NCBI GenBank assembly: GCA_020697375.1
Contig: JAJFBJ010000012.1
Span: 1-55,668 of the forward strand
DNA length: 55,668 bases
From: Nitrospira sp.
GTDB taxonomy: Bacteria > Nitrospirota > Nitrospiria > Nitrospirales > Nitrospiraceae
Reading direction: 5' to 3'
Shown here: piece by piece, positions 1 through 8,133 of the stretch
Position numbering within the stretch: the stretch's first letter is position 1
How the letters are laid out: each line of letters starts with the position of its first letter
Notes under the pieces: model-generated
The model's input: only the letters and a program-made list of their open reading frames with translations
Told to the model about the DNA's origin: nothing
Databases searched by the model: none
Translations under genes and position numbers: made by a program

Positions 1-245
1 TGAAGGACAATCCCAAGGCAAGCCTCAAGATTTCAGGGCATTGTGACGAACGAGGGACGCATGACTACAATCTTGTGCTTGGAGAAAAGCGGGCCAAAGC
101 GGCCAGGAGTTTTCTGGTCGATTTGGGTGTGAGCCCAAAGCAAGTGTCGATTGTATCCTATGGTAAGGATCGGCCCTTCTGTGCCGACCATGATGAGGCC
201 TGTCATCAGCAGAATCGGCGTGGCCATATGTTACTGCGCAAATAG
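1..245 (+). CDS. pal: Peptidoglycan-associated lipoprotein Pal, C-terminal part (5' end outside window)
   Basis: The window opens inside an OmpA-like domain that reads in frame from base 3 to a TAG at 243-245. About 80 residues are visible. The segment GHCDERGTHDYN, followed by LGEKRAKAARSFLVDLG and a YGKDRP element, is the hallmark of the Pal peptidoglycan-binding domain; the Asp and Arg of this region contact diaminopimelate in the cell wall. Near the end HDEACHQQNRR matches the usual Pal ending. Pal anchors the outer membrane to peptidoglycan as part of the Tol-Pal system. The lipoprotein signal and the tol genes would lie upstream of the window. The family call is secure; another OmpA-family lipoprotein is the only real alternative. 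Confidence 0.85.
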   Translation, partial: KDNPKASLKISGHCDERGTHDYNLVLGEKRAKAARSFLVDLGVSPKQVSIVSYGKDRPFCADHDEACHQQNRRGHMLLRK

Positions 246-253
246 CTGAGAGT

Positions 254-282
254 CCCGGCGCCTTCCCTGAGTGGGCGCCGGG
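254..282 (+). terminator. GC-rich hairpin after pal
   Basis: Nine bases after the pal stop codon, CCCGGCGCC (254-262) pairs perfectly with GGCGCCGGG (274-282) around an 11-base loop. No T-run follows, so it is either a weak intrinsic terminator or a 3'-end stabilising hairpin. Confidence 0.45.
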
Positions 283-469
283 GCATTGCCGGGCGCAGAT
301 CAATCACGATCATCCCCTTTTCCCGCTACAACCCATCGATCTCTTTTAGCCGCCTCTTCTGAACCAAACCCTGCCTACGCCAGCGCTTCGAAGATCTTCC
401 TTCCAGGACCCTTCAGGGCATTTTGAGTGCAAATCTTCAGCCCTTAGCCCTCGCTTCCCTCTTGTCATC

Positions 470-487
470 TGTCACACAGGGGTGACA
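470..487. promoter_or_regulatory. Inverted repeat TGTCAC-N6-GTGACA, possible operator
   Basis: A perfect 6-base inverted repeat lies about 75 bases upstream of the small gene at 564. A further TGTCA half-site sits just before it at 463-467. The size fits a dimeric regulator site, but no regulator can be named. The rest of the 246-563 interval shows only the pal hairpin and no gene. Confidence 0.3.
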
Positions 488-563
488 ATGCGCGGGAGCT
501 TATGGTATCTGAGCCACAGCAGCGACAGCCTTCCACCGCTTATCTCGTACCAAGGAGTATGTT

Positions 564-728
564 GTGAACCAGCGTTTTGGCATTACCGTGAAGTTTTTGA
601 TTTCCGCCGACTCTCCCGAGGAGGCAGAAGAGATCATCGAATCGGCCTGTGAGAAAATGGCCACATCCATCCATGAAGGGGATGTGAGCTACGAAGGCAT
701 TGAAGACATTGAAGAGGAAGATGAGTAA
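564..728 (+). CDS. Small acidic protein of unknown function (54 aa)
   Basis: I do not recognise this family. A GTG start at 564 is preceded by AAGGAG (552-557) at good spacing, and no other start is possible because an ATG at 559 meets a stop at once. The 54-residue product begins with a beta-strand-like stretch (GITVKFLISA), continues with a predicted helix rich in Glu and Ala (PEEAEEIIESACEKM) and ends in a very acidic tail (EDIEEEDE). The beta-alpha start would suit a small ferredoxin-like or ACT-like fold, but that is only a guess. It precedes the DUF3422 gene by about 110 bases and could share its transcript. Confidence 0.6.
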   Translation: MNQRFGITVKFLISADSPEEAEEIIESACEKMATSIHEGDVSYEGIEDIEEEDE

Positions 729-840
729 TGAAGTCGTCCGCCTGCGCTGTCTCAGCGGCCTCCCGATGGCTGCCACAGGTTGAATCAGCGGCGTTGTTGC
801 CAATGCCGGATGACTATTTTAGGCCATTCCAGCTTGAGAG

Positions 841-2241
841 ATGCGCGGCATGACCGATCCGATCGCGGCTACTGAAAAAGATGTCCGTGCTCATGGATTT
901 TTGAACCGGATCCATCAATCCAATAAGCAATATCTTCCTCAATGGCTCGGTGTTCCGGCGCATATTCACCACGTCGCCTATCGGATGGCCAACCCCCCGG
1001 TGGAACGGCCCAACAGTCGCAGAGAGTTCCAGCAGCTTCTCCAAGCGCTCGATATTCCCGAGGGCGCGATTGAAGAGAAGTTCGGCTATGGATTCAAGGA
1101 TGCTCCCAATGGTGACCGCCTGGTCGTCGTCTGGGAGGCCCACACGGAGTATTACAGTTACCAAGTGTGGCATGTGGTTCGAGACGCAACGAGTCCGCTC
1201 GAGTTCGGCTCGATCACGTTTCCGGGGTTCTCAATGCCATTCTCTCCACTCGGCCTTCGCGTGAATGCCCTCGACATGCTTTTCTTGCCGCAAGAGCCGC
1301 CGCTGGAGGAGGAGATCCGTAGAAAGCTTCCCGGCGCCATGGTGTATGGCAGCCGTATTCTGGGGGATGACATTGTCGCGGTGACGAGTTTCACCCCGGA
1401 TGAATCCGACCGGGAGCGCTATCTGATCTGTTCGGCATCGGAACAGGTCTTGCGGCAGCAGGTCGCAAAAATCGTGGACACGATCGTCGCCATTGAAAAT
1501 TATTACCATCTGGTCATGTTGCCCATGAAGGCGTTTTCGCGCGCCGTCGATCAAATTCACGATTACGAGCAGCGCCACCTCTACCAGAGGGCCGTGTTGA
1601 TTGAACAGTTAGGCGGGACCACACCGCAGACCATGCAGAAGTGGCTGACGGTGTTGACCCAGGATCTGTTGCAGGTCAGCCGATTGGCGGAGTCGATGCG
1701 CTATCGGCTATCTGCTTCCGTGCCGTATGACCGCATCGTACAGGGCAATTTGGCGTCCTTGCAGGAGCGGCCCTATGCGCCGCTTCGTCAACTGTCGGAG
1801 TACGTGAGGTGGAAGATCACGGGAGTGACGGAGGGATATCAACAGCTGCTCAGGCGCATTGATGCCATGGAAAAGGATTTTGAGGCGACGGTGGCCGTGC
1901 TTCGGACCCATATCGAATTACGCTTGCAAGAACAGAATATCGAATTGCAGGATCAGAATATGAAATTGCTCGTCAGCGTGGATTCCACGACCAAGGCGCA
2001 GGCGGTGCTCCAGCGTACGGTCGAGAGTCTCTCCGTGATCGTGATTACGTACTACCTGACGGGACTGGGAAGCTATGTGGTCAAAGCCTGCTACGAAATG
2101 GGCTGGTTGAAGAATGCCAACGTCGCCACGGCGATTTTTGTTCCGATCGCCTTCGGGATTTCCTTCGCCCTTATGACCGTGGGTAGGAAAATCATCGTGA
2201 AACGGATGGAGGACCCTTCGAAAGCCGGCCATGGAAACTAA
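841..2241 (+). CDS. DUF3422 family protein with C-terminal membrane segments
   Basis: The 466-residue protein has the length and layout of DUF3422 proteins, whose function is not established. Roughly residues 40-250 form the conserved N-terminal part (for example HHVAYRMANPPVERP and FGYGFKDAPNGDRLVVVWEAHTEYYSYQ). The centre is helical and coiled-coil-like, with RLQEQNIELQDQNMKLL near residues 360-380. Two hydrophobic stretches near the C-terminus (about 393-415 and 425-448) should anchor it in the inner membrane, leaving the bulk cytosolic. The start at 841 has a GAGAG just upstream; an in-frame ATG at 850 is the alternative. It stands alone, convergent with the PilZ gene. Confidence 0.85.
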   Translation: MRGMTDPIAATEKDVRAHGFLNRIHQSNKQYLPQWLGVPAHIHHVAYRMANPPVERPNSRREFQQLLQALDIPEGAIEEKFGYGFKDAPNGDRLVVVWEAHTEYYSYQVWHVVRDATSPLEFGSITFPGFSMPFSPLGLRVNALDMLFLPQEPPLEEEIRRKLPGAMVYGSRILGDDIVAVTSFTPDESDRERYLICSASEQVLRQQVAKIVDTIVAIENYYHLVMLPMKAFSRAVDQIHDYEQRHLYQRAVLIEQLGGTTPQTMQKWLTVLTQDLLQVSRLAESMRYRLSASVPYDRIVQGNLASLQERPYAPLRQLSEYVRWKITGVTEGYQQLLRRIDAMEKDFEATVAVLRTHIELRLQEQNIELQDQNMKLLVSVDSTTKAQAVLQRTVESLSVIVITYYLTGLGSYVVKACYEMGWLKNANVATAIFVPIAFGISFALMTVGRKIIVKRMEDPSKAGHGN

Positions 2242-2345
2242 CGCCGGTATCCCTCAATCCCGGAACAGACCGCATCTCCTCAGCTGGAATGTTCGGCAAG
2301 GATGCAAAACTCGCCGGCCATTTCCCTGCCTTGTCGCGACCTTCC

Positions 2346-2708
2346 TCAGGCAACTGTGAGCTCCCGTTGATCGGCGCCGGCTTCAACGGCCGCTTCATCC
2401 AGCACCTGTCCGATTAAGTGTTGGATCCGGCCTTGGTCATCCCGGCGTACTCGAATGAACTCGATCCCCGCCGTTTGAAGAGCGGCCCATCGGACTTTCG
2501 CGAGTGTGACGGTGAGCGGCCTGGCCTGATCAGGCGTCATCAGAAGCAGTTCGAGATAATCCCCCGGCTGAACGGGAAGATCCGTCTGGATGGCGCAACC
2601 CGGTACGGAGAGATTGATGACGGTACCCTGGCCGACCATCGAGTCGCTCGAAAGTTTGACGGGGAAAGTTACGGCCACTCTCCTTGATGAACGAAGATCC
2701 ATACCCAT
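2346..2708 (-). CDS. PilZ domain protein (probable c-di-GMP receptor)
   Basis: PilZ domains bind cyclic di-GMP through an RxxxR motif and a (D/N)xSxxG motif. This 120-residue protein shows both: RSSRR at residues 6-10 and NLSVPG about 25 residues later, followed by the expected beta-barrel with VRWAALQTAGIEFIRV. No second domain is attached, so it is a single-domain receptor whose target cannot be read from the sequence. The ATG at 2708 is preceded by AAGGAGG with 7-base spacing. An in-frame ATG two codons later is less well placed. Both c-di-GMP motifs look intact. Confidence 0.88.
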   Translation of the reverse strand: MGMDLRSSRRVAVTFPVKLSSDSMVGQGTVINLSVPGCAIQTDLPVQPGDYLELLLMTPDQARPLTVTLAKVRWAALQTAGIEFIRVRRDDQGRIQHLIGQVLDEAAVEAGADQRELTVA

Positions 2709-2844
2709 GATACGGCCTCCTTGCCTGCGCCCTCCTTCTTCGAGGGCTTAGGGCCTTGTCGGTCCTGCTTCCCGTGAACTTTAGGGGCAATAGCCTAGGA
2801 ATTGCTATCGGTTTCCAAGGGAGGAAGCGATGGGTATGGCCGGC

Positions 2845-3030
2845 CTAGGTGGTCAGAGTAGAATGTTTCGGTTGTGCGCTAAAGGTATCATCATCACCAG
2901 AGCTGTTGCGGCGGGTCAGCCATAGCGCCAAGGGGATACTCACCGGAAGGGGCAGGAGGACAAGGGCTATGAGACTGAGGCCTTTAGGTATAGACATTTG
3001 AACAACTTGGAAGAACTTGCCGGAAAACAT
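2845..3030 (-). CDS. Small single-pass membrane protein, unknown function (61 aa)
   Basis: This is a 61-residue ORF whose central stretch LSLIALVLLPLPVSIPLALWL (about residues 18-38; the hydrophobic core only) looks like one transmembrane helix. It is followed by RR and a polar tail. The start at 3030 is preceded by TAAGGAG at 7-base spacing, which supports translation; an inner ATG at 2997 has no such site. A 26-codon ORF with its own ribosome site lies just upstream on the same strand. I recognise no family. Confidence 0.5.
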   Translation of the reverse strand: MFSGKFFQVVQMSIPKGLSLIALVLLPLPVSIPLALWLTRRNSSGDDDTFSAQPKHSTLTT

Positions 3031-3052
3031 GGATGGTCTCCTTACGCCAAAC

Positions 3053-3133
3053 TTATTGCACAGCGGACGGCAGATCGCGAATCATCGTCAAATACATGTC
3101 ACGCAGGTGACGAATGCGGCCGAAAGGTCTCAT
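3053..3133 (-). CDS. Possible 26-residue micro-protein
   Basis: An ATG at 3133 preceded by GGAG-AATAA opens 26 codons (MRPFGRIRHLRDMYLTMIRD and six more residues) before a TAA at 3053. The product is basic and amphipathic. It ends 22 bases before the start of the 61-residue membrane protein on the same strand, so the two could form a mini-operon. The call rests only on the ribosome site, the spacing and the amphipathic pattern. Confidence 0.3.
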   Translation of the reverse strand: MRPFGRIRHLRDMYLTMIRDLPSAVQ

Positions 3134-3306
3134 TTATTCTCCATAATCGCAATCTGTCTTACTCGGTAGATTCACCAAGCAAAGCCTATGCCACTCGATA
3201 CGTTCACCGACCTGCTTGGCTGCGGGTGATACGTGCACATTTCTTAGCGTTTCTTCAGCGAACCAAGGTCAGAAACACATGGAGGAAATATATGCCCATA
3301 GAAAGA

Positions 3307-3323
3307 GATACGGTGACCGTATC
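3307..3323. promoter_or_regulatory. Perfect 17-bp palindrome, possible operator upstream of zwf
   Basis: GATACGGT (3307-3314), a central G, then ACCGTATC form a perfect palindrome about 340 bases before the zwf start. It also lies inside two overlapping short ORFs that start at 3279 and 3292, the latter after a good GGAGG. Between 3134 and 3665 I see no other supported gene. A TTGACG hexamer at 3534 might be a -35 element for zwf, but a convincing -10 is missing. Confidence 0.3.
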
Positions 3324-3665
3324 CGAATGGATATTGTTGCCGGAAGCTTCTTCGGTGGCCAATGAACCATGTGATCGGTGAAATACCACGGCCCGTCCGC
3401 GCCTTCTGTTCATACAGGTCCAATTCAGGACCAGCTCGAACTGCTCCCTACTGAGGTCGCTGACACACAATGGAGGCATGCCAGGGCTGTTGATCGTGCC
3501 TTCGCGCGATGAACCCAATTGGGTGACATATCATTGACGTTCGTCGACGCTATGGGCGCTATCGATCCGCTACCCCGTTCTACGATCCCGATGGCCGGCG
3601 AGGAGGTTGCGGTCAAGGGAAGGGATCAGGCAGGATGCTGTATTCTCATTCGAAAGGTACCGGAC

Positions 3666-5198
3666 ATGCCCATAGAACAAGTGATGTCGGATCTTCCCCC
3701 GTTGCGGACGCCCTGTATCATGGTCATCTTCGGCATCGACGGGGATCTCGCCAAAAGGAAGCTCCTTCCTGCCCTCTACAACCTCATGGCCGGTCACTTT
3801 CTTCCCGAGAGGTTTGCCGTCGTTGGACTTGATCGTCAGGAGATGTCGACCGCCGAGTTCCGCGATAAGGTGAATGGGATGATCGGTGACTACCTGAGGG
3901 CTGCCGTGGATCGATCAGTATGGGATGCGTTGTTGAATCGTGTGCATTACCTGTCGGGAGACTTTCAGGACGGATCGACCTATCGCCGCCTGAACGATCT
4001 GCTCCAGCAGGTCGATGACAATGCCTGCACCGGCGGAAACTACATTTTTTACATGGCGACCGTTCCCCACTTGTTCGGCGAAATCGTGGTTCACCTAGGC
4101 GAGTACGGCTTGACGGTCGAACGTGACGGTATTTGGCGCCGCATCGTCATCGAAAAACCCTTCGGGCATGATTTGGAATCAGCGCGGGTGCTTAATCATG
4201 AACTTGGACGAGTACTCCAGGAACGGCAGATCTACCGCATCGATCATTATCTAGGGAAGGAAACGGTACAGAATATTATGGTCCTTCGGTTTGCCAACGG
4301 GATCTTTGAGCCGGTCTGGAACCGCCAGTATATCGATCATGTGCAAATCACCGTTGCGGAAAGCCTCGGCGTCGAACATCGTGGACGCTACTATGAGCAG
4401 GCGGGAGCGCTGCGCGATATGGTGCCGAACCATCTGTTGCAGCTGCTGTGTTTCCTGGCGATGGAACCGCCTAATTCCTTTGCCGCCGATGCCGTGCGTG
4501 ATGAAAAGGCGAAGGTCTTACGCGGGGTCACCCCGCTCAGTTCTCTCGACGTATTGCGGTTTGTCGCCTTCGGTCAGTATGGCCCCGGCATCGTTGAAGG
4601 AAAACCCGTGGCAGGGTATCGGGCAGAACCGCATGTGACCTCTTCATCCATGACTGAGACATTCGTGGCCATGAAATTATTCGTCGACAACTGGCGCTGG
4701 GCCGGAGTTCCGTTCTACCTCCGAACCGGGAAGCGAATGACGCGGCGACTGACTGAAATCGTGGTGCAGTTCAAGCGGGCTCCATTCATGTTGTTTCGAA
4801 AAACGAATGTCGACAAGCTGGTCCCCAATGTCCTCGTCATTCGCATCCAGCCGGACGAAGGCATTTCACTCCGCTTCGACGCGAAGGTGCCGGGACCGAC
4901 CGTGCGGATCGGTACGGTGGACATGGACTTCCAGTATGCCGATTATTTCGGCAATGCTCCCAACACGGGCTATGAAACGCTGTTGCATGATGCCATGGCC
5001 GGAGACGCGACCCTCTTTCAGCGGGCCGACAACATCGAATTGGGGTGGGCCGTCGTGCAAATGGTTCTGGACGTGTGGAAATCCCTTCCAGGATCCGCGG
5101 CCTTTCCGAACTATGACAGCGGAAGCTGGGGGCCTCCGGAGGCCGAAGCCTTGTTGAAGCGGGAAGGTCGGGAATGGTGGAATGGAGGGCATACATAG
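3666..5198 (+). CDS. zwf: Glucose-6-phosphate 1-dehydrogenase
   Basis: Zwf oxidises glucose 6-phosphate to 6-phosphogluconolactone with NADP, opening the oxidative pentose phosphate pathway in the cytosol. From the ATG at 3666 (GAAAGG at 8-base spacing) the product has 510 residues, the usual length; the frame is open upstream to 3519, which would add 49 atypical residues. The substrate-binding and catalytic motif RIDHYLGKE lies at about 191-199. The nucleotide-binding loop reads FGIDGDLAKRK (22-32), where most homologues have GASGDL, a mild oddity. No gnd or pgl gene is adjacent, so the rest of the pathway must be elsewhere. msrA follows after 115 bases on the same strand. Confidence 0.93.
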   Translation: MPIEQVMSDLPPLRTPCIMVIFGIDGDLAKRKLLPALYNLMAGHFLPERFAVVGLDRQEMSTAEFRDKVNGMIGDYLRAAVDRSVWDALLNRVHYLSGDFQDGSTYRRLNDLLQQVDDNACTGGNYIFYMATVPHLFGEIVVHLGEYGLTVERDGIWRRIVIEKPFGHDLESARVLNHELGRVLQERQIYRIDHYLGKETVQNIMVLRFANGIFEPVWNRQYIDHVQITVAESLGVEHRGRYYEQAGALRDMVPNHLLQLLCFLAMEPPNSFAADAVRDEKAKVLRGVTPLSSLDVLRFVAFGQYGPGIVEGKPVAGYRAEPHVTSSSMTETFVAMKLFVDNWRWAGVPFYLRTGKRMTRRLTEIVVQFKRAPFMLFRKTNVDKLVPNVLVIRIQPDEGISLRFDAKVPGPTVRIGTVDMDFQYADYFGNAPNTGYETLLHDAMAGDATLFQRADNIELGWAVVQMVLDVWKSLPGSAAFPNYDSGSWGPPEAEALLKREGREWWNGGHT

Positions 5199-5313
5199 GC
5201 CGGCGAACCGTTCACTCTGTTCACGGATGAGCGGGTAAGTATGAGTCAATGAGAGGAACGAGAGCGGCCAACGGTAGCATCCCGACGAGCTTCAGCATAC
5301 AAAGCGAGGTGAG

Positions 5314-5859
5314 ATGGTGAAGGATGAAAGCGAGATCGCCACATTGGCCGGCGGATGTTTTTGGTGTCTCGAAGCGGTCTATGACCAAGTCAAAGGCGTC
5401 CGGTCGGTTGAGTCGGGGTACATCGGGGGACAGGTCGAGGCTCCGACCTACGAGCAGGTCTGCGCCGGACGAACCGGACATGCGGAAGCAGTGCGGATTA
5501 CTTTCGATCCTCACGTGGTCACCTACCGTGACCTCCTGAACGTCTTTTTCGCCATCCATGACCCAACGACACTCAATCGTCAGGGGAACGACAGCGGAAC
5601 CCAATATCGATCCGCAATCTTTTACCATTCGACGGAACAAAAACAGATTGCGCAAGAGGCCATGGCAGCCGTCTCTCATGAGGGCCTCTATCCCGATCCG
5701 ATCGTCACTGAACTCGTGCCGGTGGGCCGATGGTTTGAGGCAGAGAATTACCATCAGGAATATTTTGCCCGCAACCCCTCCGAGGGATACTGCACCTATG
5801 TCGTAGGGCCGAAGGTGGCAAAATTCCGGCAGCACTTTGCTTCGCTGCTTAAGGCGTAG
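5314..5859 (+). CDS. msrA: Peptide methionine-S-sulfoxide reductase MsrA
   Basis: MsrA reduces methionine S-sulfoxide in proteins using thioredoxin. The catalytic motif GGCFWC places the nucleophilic Cys at residue 15, and GYIGG, GHAEAV, HDPTTLNRQGNDSGTQYRS and the NYHQEYF element are all present as expected. The 181-residue length is typical of the short bacterial form without a fused MsrB domain. A GAGG lies about 10 bases before the ATG. It follows zwf, whose product makes NADPH for the thioredoxin system, though a shared operon is only possible, not shown. Confidence 0.95.
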   Translation: MVKDESEIATLAGGCFWCLEAVYDQVKGVRSVESGYIGGQVEAPTYEQVCAGRTGHAEAVRITFDPHVVTYRDLLNVFFAIHDPTTLNRQGNDSGTQYRSAIFYHSTEQKQIAQEAMAAVSHEGLYPDPIVTELVPVGRWFEAENYHQEYFARNPSEGYCTYVVGPKVAKFRQHFASLLKA

Positions 5860-5883
5860 CGAAGGGCAACGGGATGGATCCTT

Positions 5884-6321
5884 TCACGATGACGTCTTCA
5901 GCAGTCGTCGAATGCGGTCGGCCAAGTCGCGAAGGAGATTGGGTTGTTGTGCGATGTGATGGCGCCTCACGAGCAATTCAGCTTGCGGCGGACAGAAGGG
6001 CCATTCGATTGCGCTCTTCCCTTGCACCTGCACGATGATCGCGTCGTCAGGTCCCTCTGCGGGAGAGTGAGTCACAATCAATGGATCCTGTGGATCGAGC
6101 AGGCAAGTATACTCATAGCCGGCCTGTTGATAACGGTCTGGTTGAAACAACTGGACCTTGTGGGATCCGTTCGAGAAGACCGTATCACCTTCGCGGATCG
6201 GCCCGTCCGGGGCAATCGAGTACAGCACCATCGGGGCCAGGACAATCACGGCTGCTGCCAAGCCGATCGACCACAAGGGAGGTTCGGCGAAGCCCCGGTT
6301 GTATGATTCTGGTCGCTTCAT
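5884..6321 (-). CDS. Membrane-anchored hypothetical protein
   Basis: I recognise no family. From the ATG at 6321 the product has about 145 residues with one hydrophobic segment near the N-terminus (LAAAVIVLAPMVLYSIAP) and a soluble remainder that should be periplasmic. Two cysteines (YTCLLD and WPFCPPQ) could form a disulphide outside the cell. A TTG at 6366 would add 15 residues and has GAAG upstream, so the start is uncertain. The gene converges on msrA with only 24 bases between their stop codons. Confidence 0.6.
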   Translation of the reverse strand: MKRPESYNRGFAEPPLWSIGLAAAVIVLAPMVLYSIAPDGPIREGDTVFSNGSHKVQLFQPDRYQQAGYEYTCLLDPQDPLIVTHSPAEGPDDAIIVQVQGKSAIEWPFCPPQAELLVRRHHIAQQPNLLRDLADRIRRLLKTSS

Positions 6322-6444
6322 TCCTTCGGCTGGCCCACTCTCGGTAAGACTTGCGCCCTGGTACAAATTTCTTCACACTGACGGCCCTCGCGACCAGGAC
6401 GATGGGGTCCTGCACAGCGGAGAAAGGCGGCAACGACTGCTTTC

Positions 6445-6588
6445 ATGGTCTATTGTCCCATGTGCTCGGCCGGTGCCAAACGTATCAACCGTCATGGATG
6501 GCGAGACTTCCTGATGCACTTGATTGGGTTTTACCCATTTCGCTGCACCATATGCCAGTACCGCTTTCGTCTTCGACGCCGAACGTAG
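6445..6588 (+). CDS. 47-residue zinc-ribbon protein, first of a tandem pair
   Basis: A short ORF encodes 47 residues with CPMC at 4-7 and CTIC at 34-37, a four-cysteine zinc ribbon. Between them is a hydrophobic helix-like stretch (DFLMHLIGFYPF) and the protein ends in a basic RFRLRRR tail that could touch nucleic acid or acidic lipid. It aligns without gaps to the gene at 6838 (20 of 47 residues identical by my count), including C4, C7, G18, D21, F22, L23, G28, P31, R33, C34 and C37. The ribosome site is weak, but the conserved paralogue makes it hard to dismiss as chance. Confidence 0.6.
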   Translation: MVYCPMCSAGAKRINRHGWRDFLMHLIGFYPFRCTICQYRFRLRRRT

Positions 6589-6690
6589 CGGTTGCCAAGC
6601 ATCCCCGCCGTGTTTCTTGGCCATGCCTCATGGCGTTGAACGGGCTCCATTACCGTGAGATGGCTGAGGCCGCCCAGGCGCTGTGATGTA

Positions 6691-6846
6691 TCAATCTGAT
6701 CCGCTCGTCGTGGCGTCGCGACGGGCAAGTTTGCCAATCTCGGCTTGCAAGTCATCAGGGAGTTTCCGTAGGATACTTTCTAAGCAATCGGTGCAAACTC
6801 TAGAGGCCGTACGCGGGCCGAAGGATGAGTATGCGTCATGCTCCAT
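6691..6846 (-). CDS. Possible small CxxC protein between the zinc-ribbon genes
   Basis: An ORF from an ATG at 6846 runs 51 codons and ends in a believable helical stretch (CTDCLESILRKLPDDLQAEI). A GGAG lies about 9 bases upstream. It overlaps the start of the zinc-ribbon gene at 6838 by nine bases on the opposite strand. The amino-acid pattern looks coding in its second half, but there is no family match I can name. It might be a chance antisense ORF. Confidence 0.3.
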   Translation of the reverse strand: MEHDAYSSFGPRTASRVCTDCLESILRKLPDDLQAEIGKLARRDATTSGSD

Positions 6847-6981
6847 TGTGACAAATGCTCCGGTTATACAAAGCGATCTCGACGCCAAGGATTTTTCGAC
6901 TTTCTATTCTTCCTGATGGGCTACTTCCCCTATCGCTGCTTGCGATGTGGCCGCCGAAGCCATCAACGCCAGCGAGTCTGA
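6838..6981 (+). CDS. 47-residue zinc-ribbon protein, second of a tandem pair
   Basis: This ORF starts at 6838, where an in-frame stop four codons upstream fixes the start. It encodes 47 residues with CDKC at 4-7 and CLRC at 34-37. The stretch GFFDFLFFLMGYFPYRC between the pairs is strongly hydrophobic and aromatic. It is the same length as the gene 250 bases upstream and aligns without gaps, so the two arose by local duplication or are an old tandem pair. The pattern also resembles the N-terminal 45 residues of the PilZ fusion at 31865. AAGGA lies 12 bases before the ATG. Role unknown. Confidence 0.6.
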   Translation: MLHCDKCSGYTKRSRRQGFFDFLFFLMGYFPYRCLRCGRRSHQRQRV

Positions 6982-7013
6982 CGACGGCGCTGTCCCGGAT
7001 CTCCCTCTCCAGC

Positions 7014-7883
7014 TCAAGTCAAATCGTCTTCGGATTCGTCCGTGGCTGGTCCTGCCGAGACTGTATCGATCCGGAGAGAGGAAAAATCAAATAGCCGACG
7101 ATCCAGGAGCAATGACGGGGCCACGTTGGAAAGGGCCGCAAACATACTGTCGTTGGAGCCGGGAAATCGCTCATTCCAGTCGCGAAGTAACGCCTTGACT
7201 TGTTTGCGCTTCAGGTCCTCCTGTGAGCCGCAAAGATCACAGGGGATGATCGGAAACTGGAGCAAGGCTGCATACCGTGCCAGGTCCGCTTCCTTCACAT
7301 AGGCCAACGGACGGATCACCAGATGGCGGCCGCTCTTGGACCGAAGCTTGGGCGGCATGGCCTTCATCTTGCCGGTAAAAAACAGATTCAACAGGAGTGT
7401 TTCAAGGATGTCGTCGCGGTGGTGGCCCAACGCGATCTTCGTCGCGCCGAGTTCCGTGGCGAGGCGGTAAAGGTGGCCACGCCGGAGACGAGAGCAAAGT
7501 GAACAGGTCGTCTGACCTTCCGGAATCAATCGTTTGACCACCGAGTAGGTATCGCGCGTCTCAATATGAAAGGGCACGTTGCGGCGAGTGAGGTAGTCCG
7601 GCAGCACATGGGCGGGAAACCCCGGTTGTTTTTGATCCAGATTCACGGCGATAAGATCGAAATGAATCGGCGCACGGCTGCGGAGCGACAGCAGAATCTC
7701 CAGCAGGCCATAACTATCTTTCCCACCTGAAAGGCACACCATGACCCGATCGCCATCCTCGATCATGCGGTAATCGGCGATCGCTTGCCCCGCGAGACGG
7801 CAGAGGCGGGTCTGAAGCTTCTCCGTCTCCTGGCTGCGCGAGACCGGCTGAATGAGGGGCGGAGATGAAGTGACATCCTCCAT
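7014..7883 (-). CDS. ttcA: tRNA 2-thiocytidine(32) synthetase TtcA
   Basis: TtcA is an iron-sulphur, ATP-dependent enzyme that thiolates cytidine 32 of certain tRNAs. The PP-loop SGGKDS is at residues 52-57. The cluster-binding cysteines are seen as CSLC at 127-130 and a later PCDLCGSQ motif, matching the three-cysteine arrangement of the family. [15 protein letters not shown] is the second conserved PP-loop-family element. At 289 residues the size is normal. It is convergent with the zinc-ribbon gene and separated by 250 bases from the divergent metallopeptidase gene, so it is probably transcribed alone. Confidence 0.93.
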   Translation of the reverse strand: MEDVTSSPPLIQPVSRSQETEKLQTRLCRLAGQAIADYRMIEDGDRVMVCLSGGKDSYGLLEILLSLRSRAPIHFDLIAVNLDQKQPGFPAHVLPDYLTRRNVPFHIETRDTYSVVKRLIPEGQTTCSLCSRLRRGHLYRLATELGATKIALGHHRDDILETLLLNLFFTGKMKAMPPKLRSKSGRHLVIRPLAYVKEADLARYAALLQFPIIPCDLCGSQEDLKRKQVKALLRDWNERFPGSNDSMFAALSNVAPSLLLDRRLFDFSSLRIDTVSAGPATDESEDDLT

Positions 7884-8133
7884 GGCGCGGCATTGTATCG
7901 CAAGCGGGATCTCGAATGGGATAGGCCATGAAGAGCGGTGAAAACTCTTCCATTGCCGAAACGAAAGGCTCCGGCTCTGGGGTTGCGCAGCATTTTTTGA
8001 GGCGGCCGGCGGAGTATGCCGGCAGGGTGGCTTGGTCTGTTGTCTGGAGCCGATCTTCCGGCACTATCTCAATGGAATGCTATAGTTGCTACAGAAGCAC
8101 CTGTTTCGCATGGACTTCTGTGGTGATTAGACG

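Noticed and set aside
2998..3381. 127-codon forward ORF from a TTG
   Set aside because: Overlaps the reverse-strand small genes, has no ribosome site at 2998 and an unlikely residue mix.
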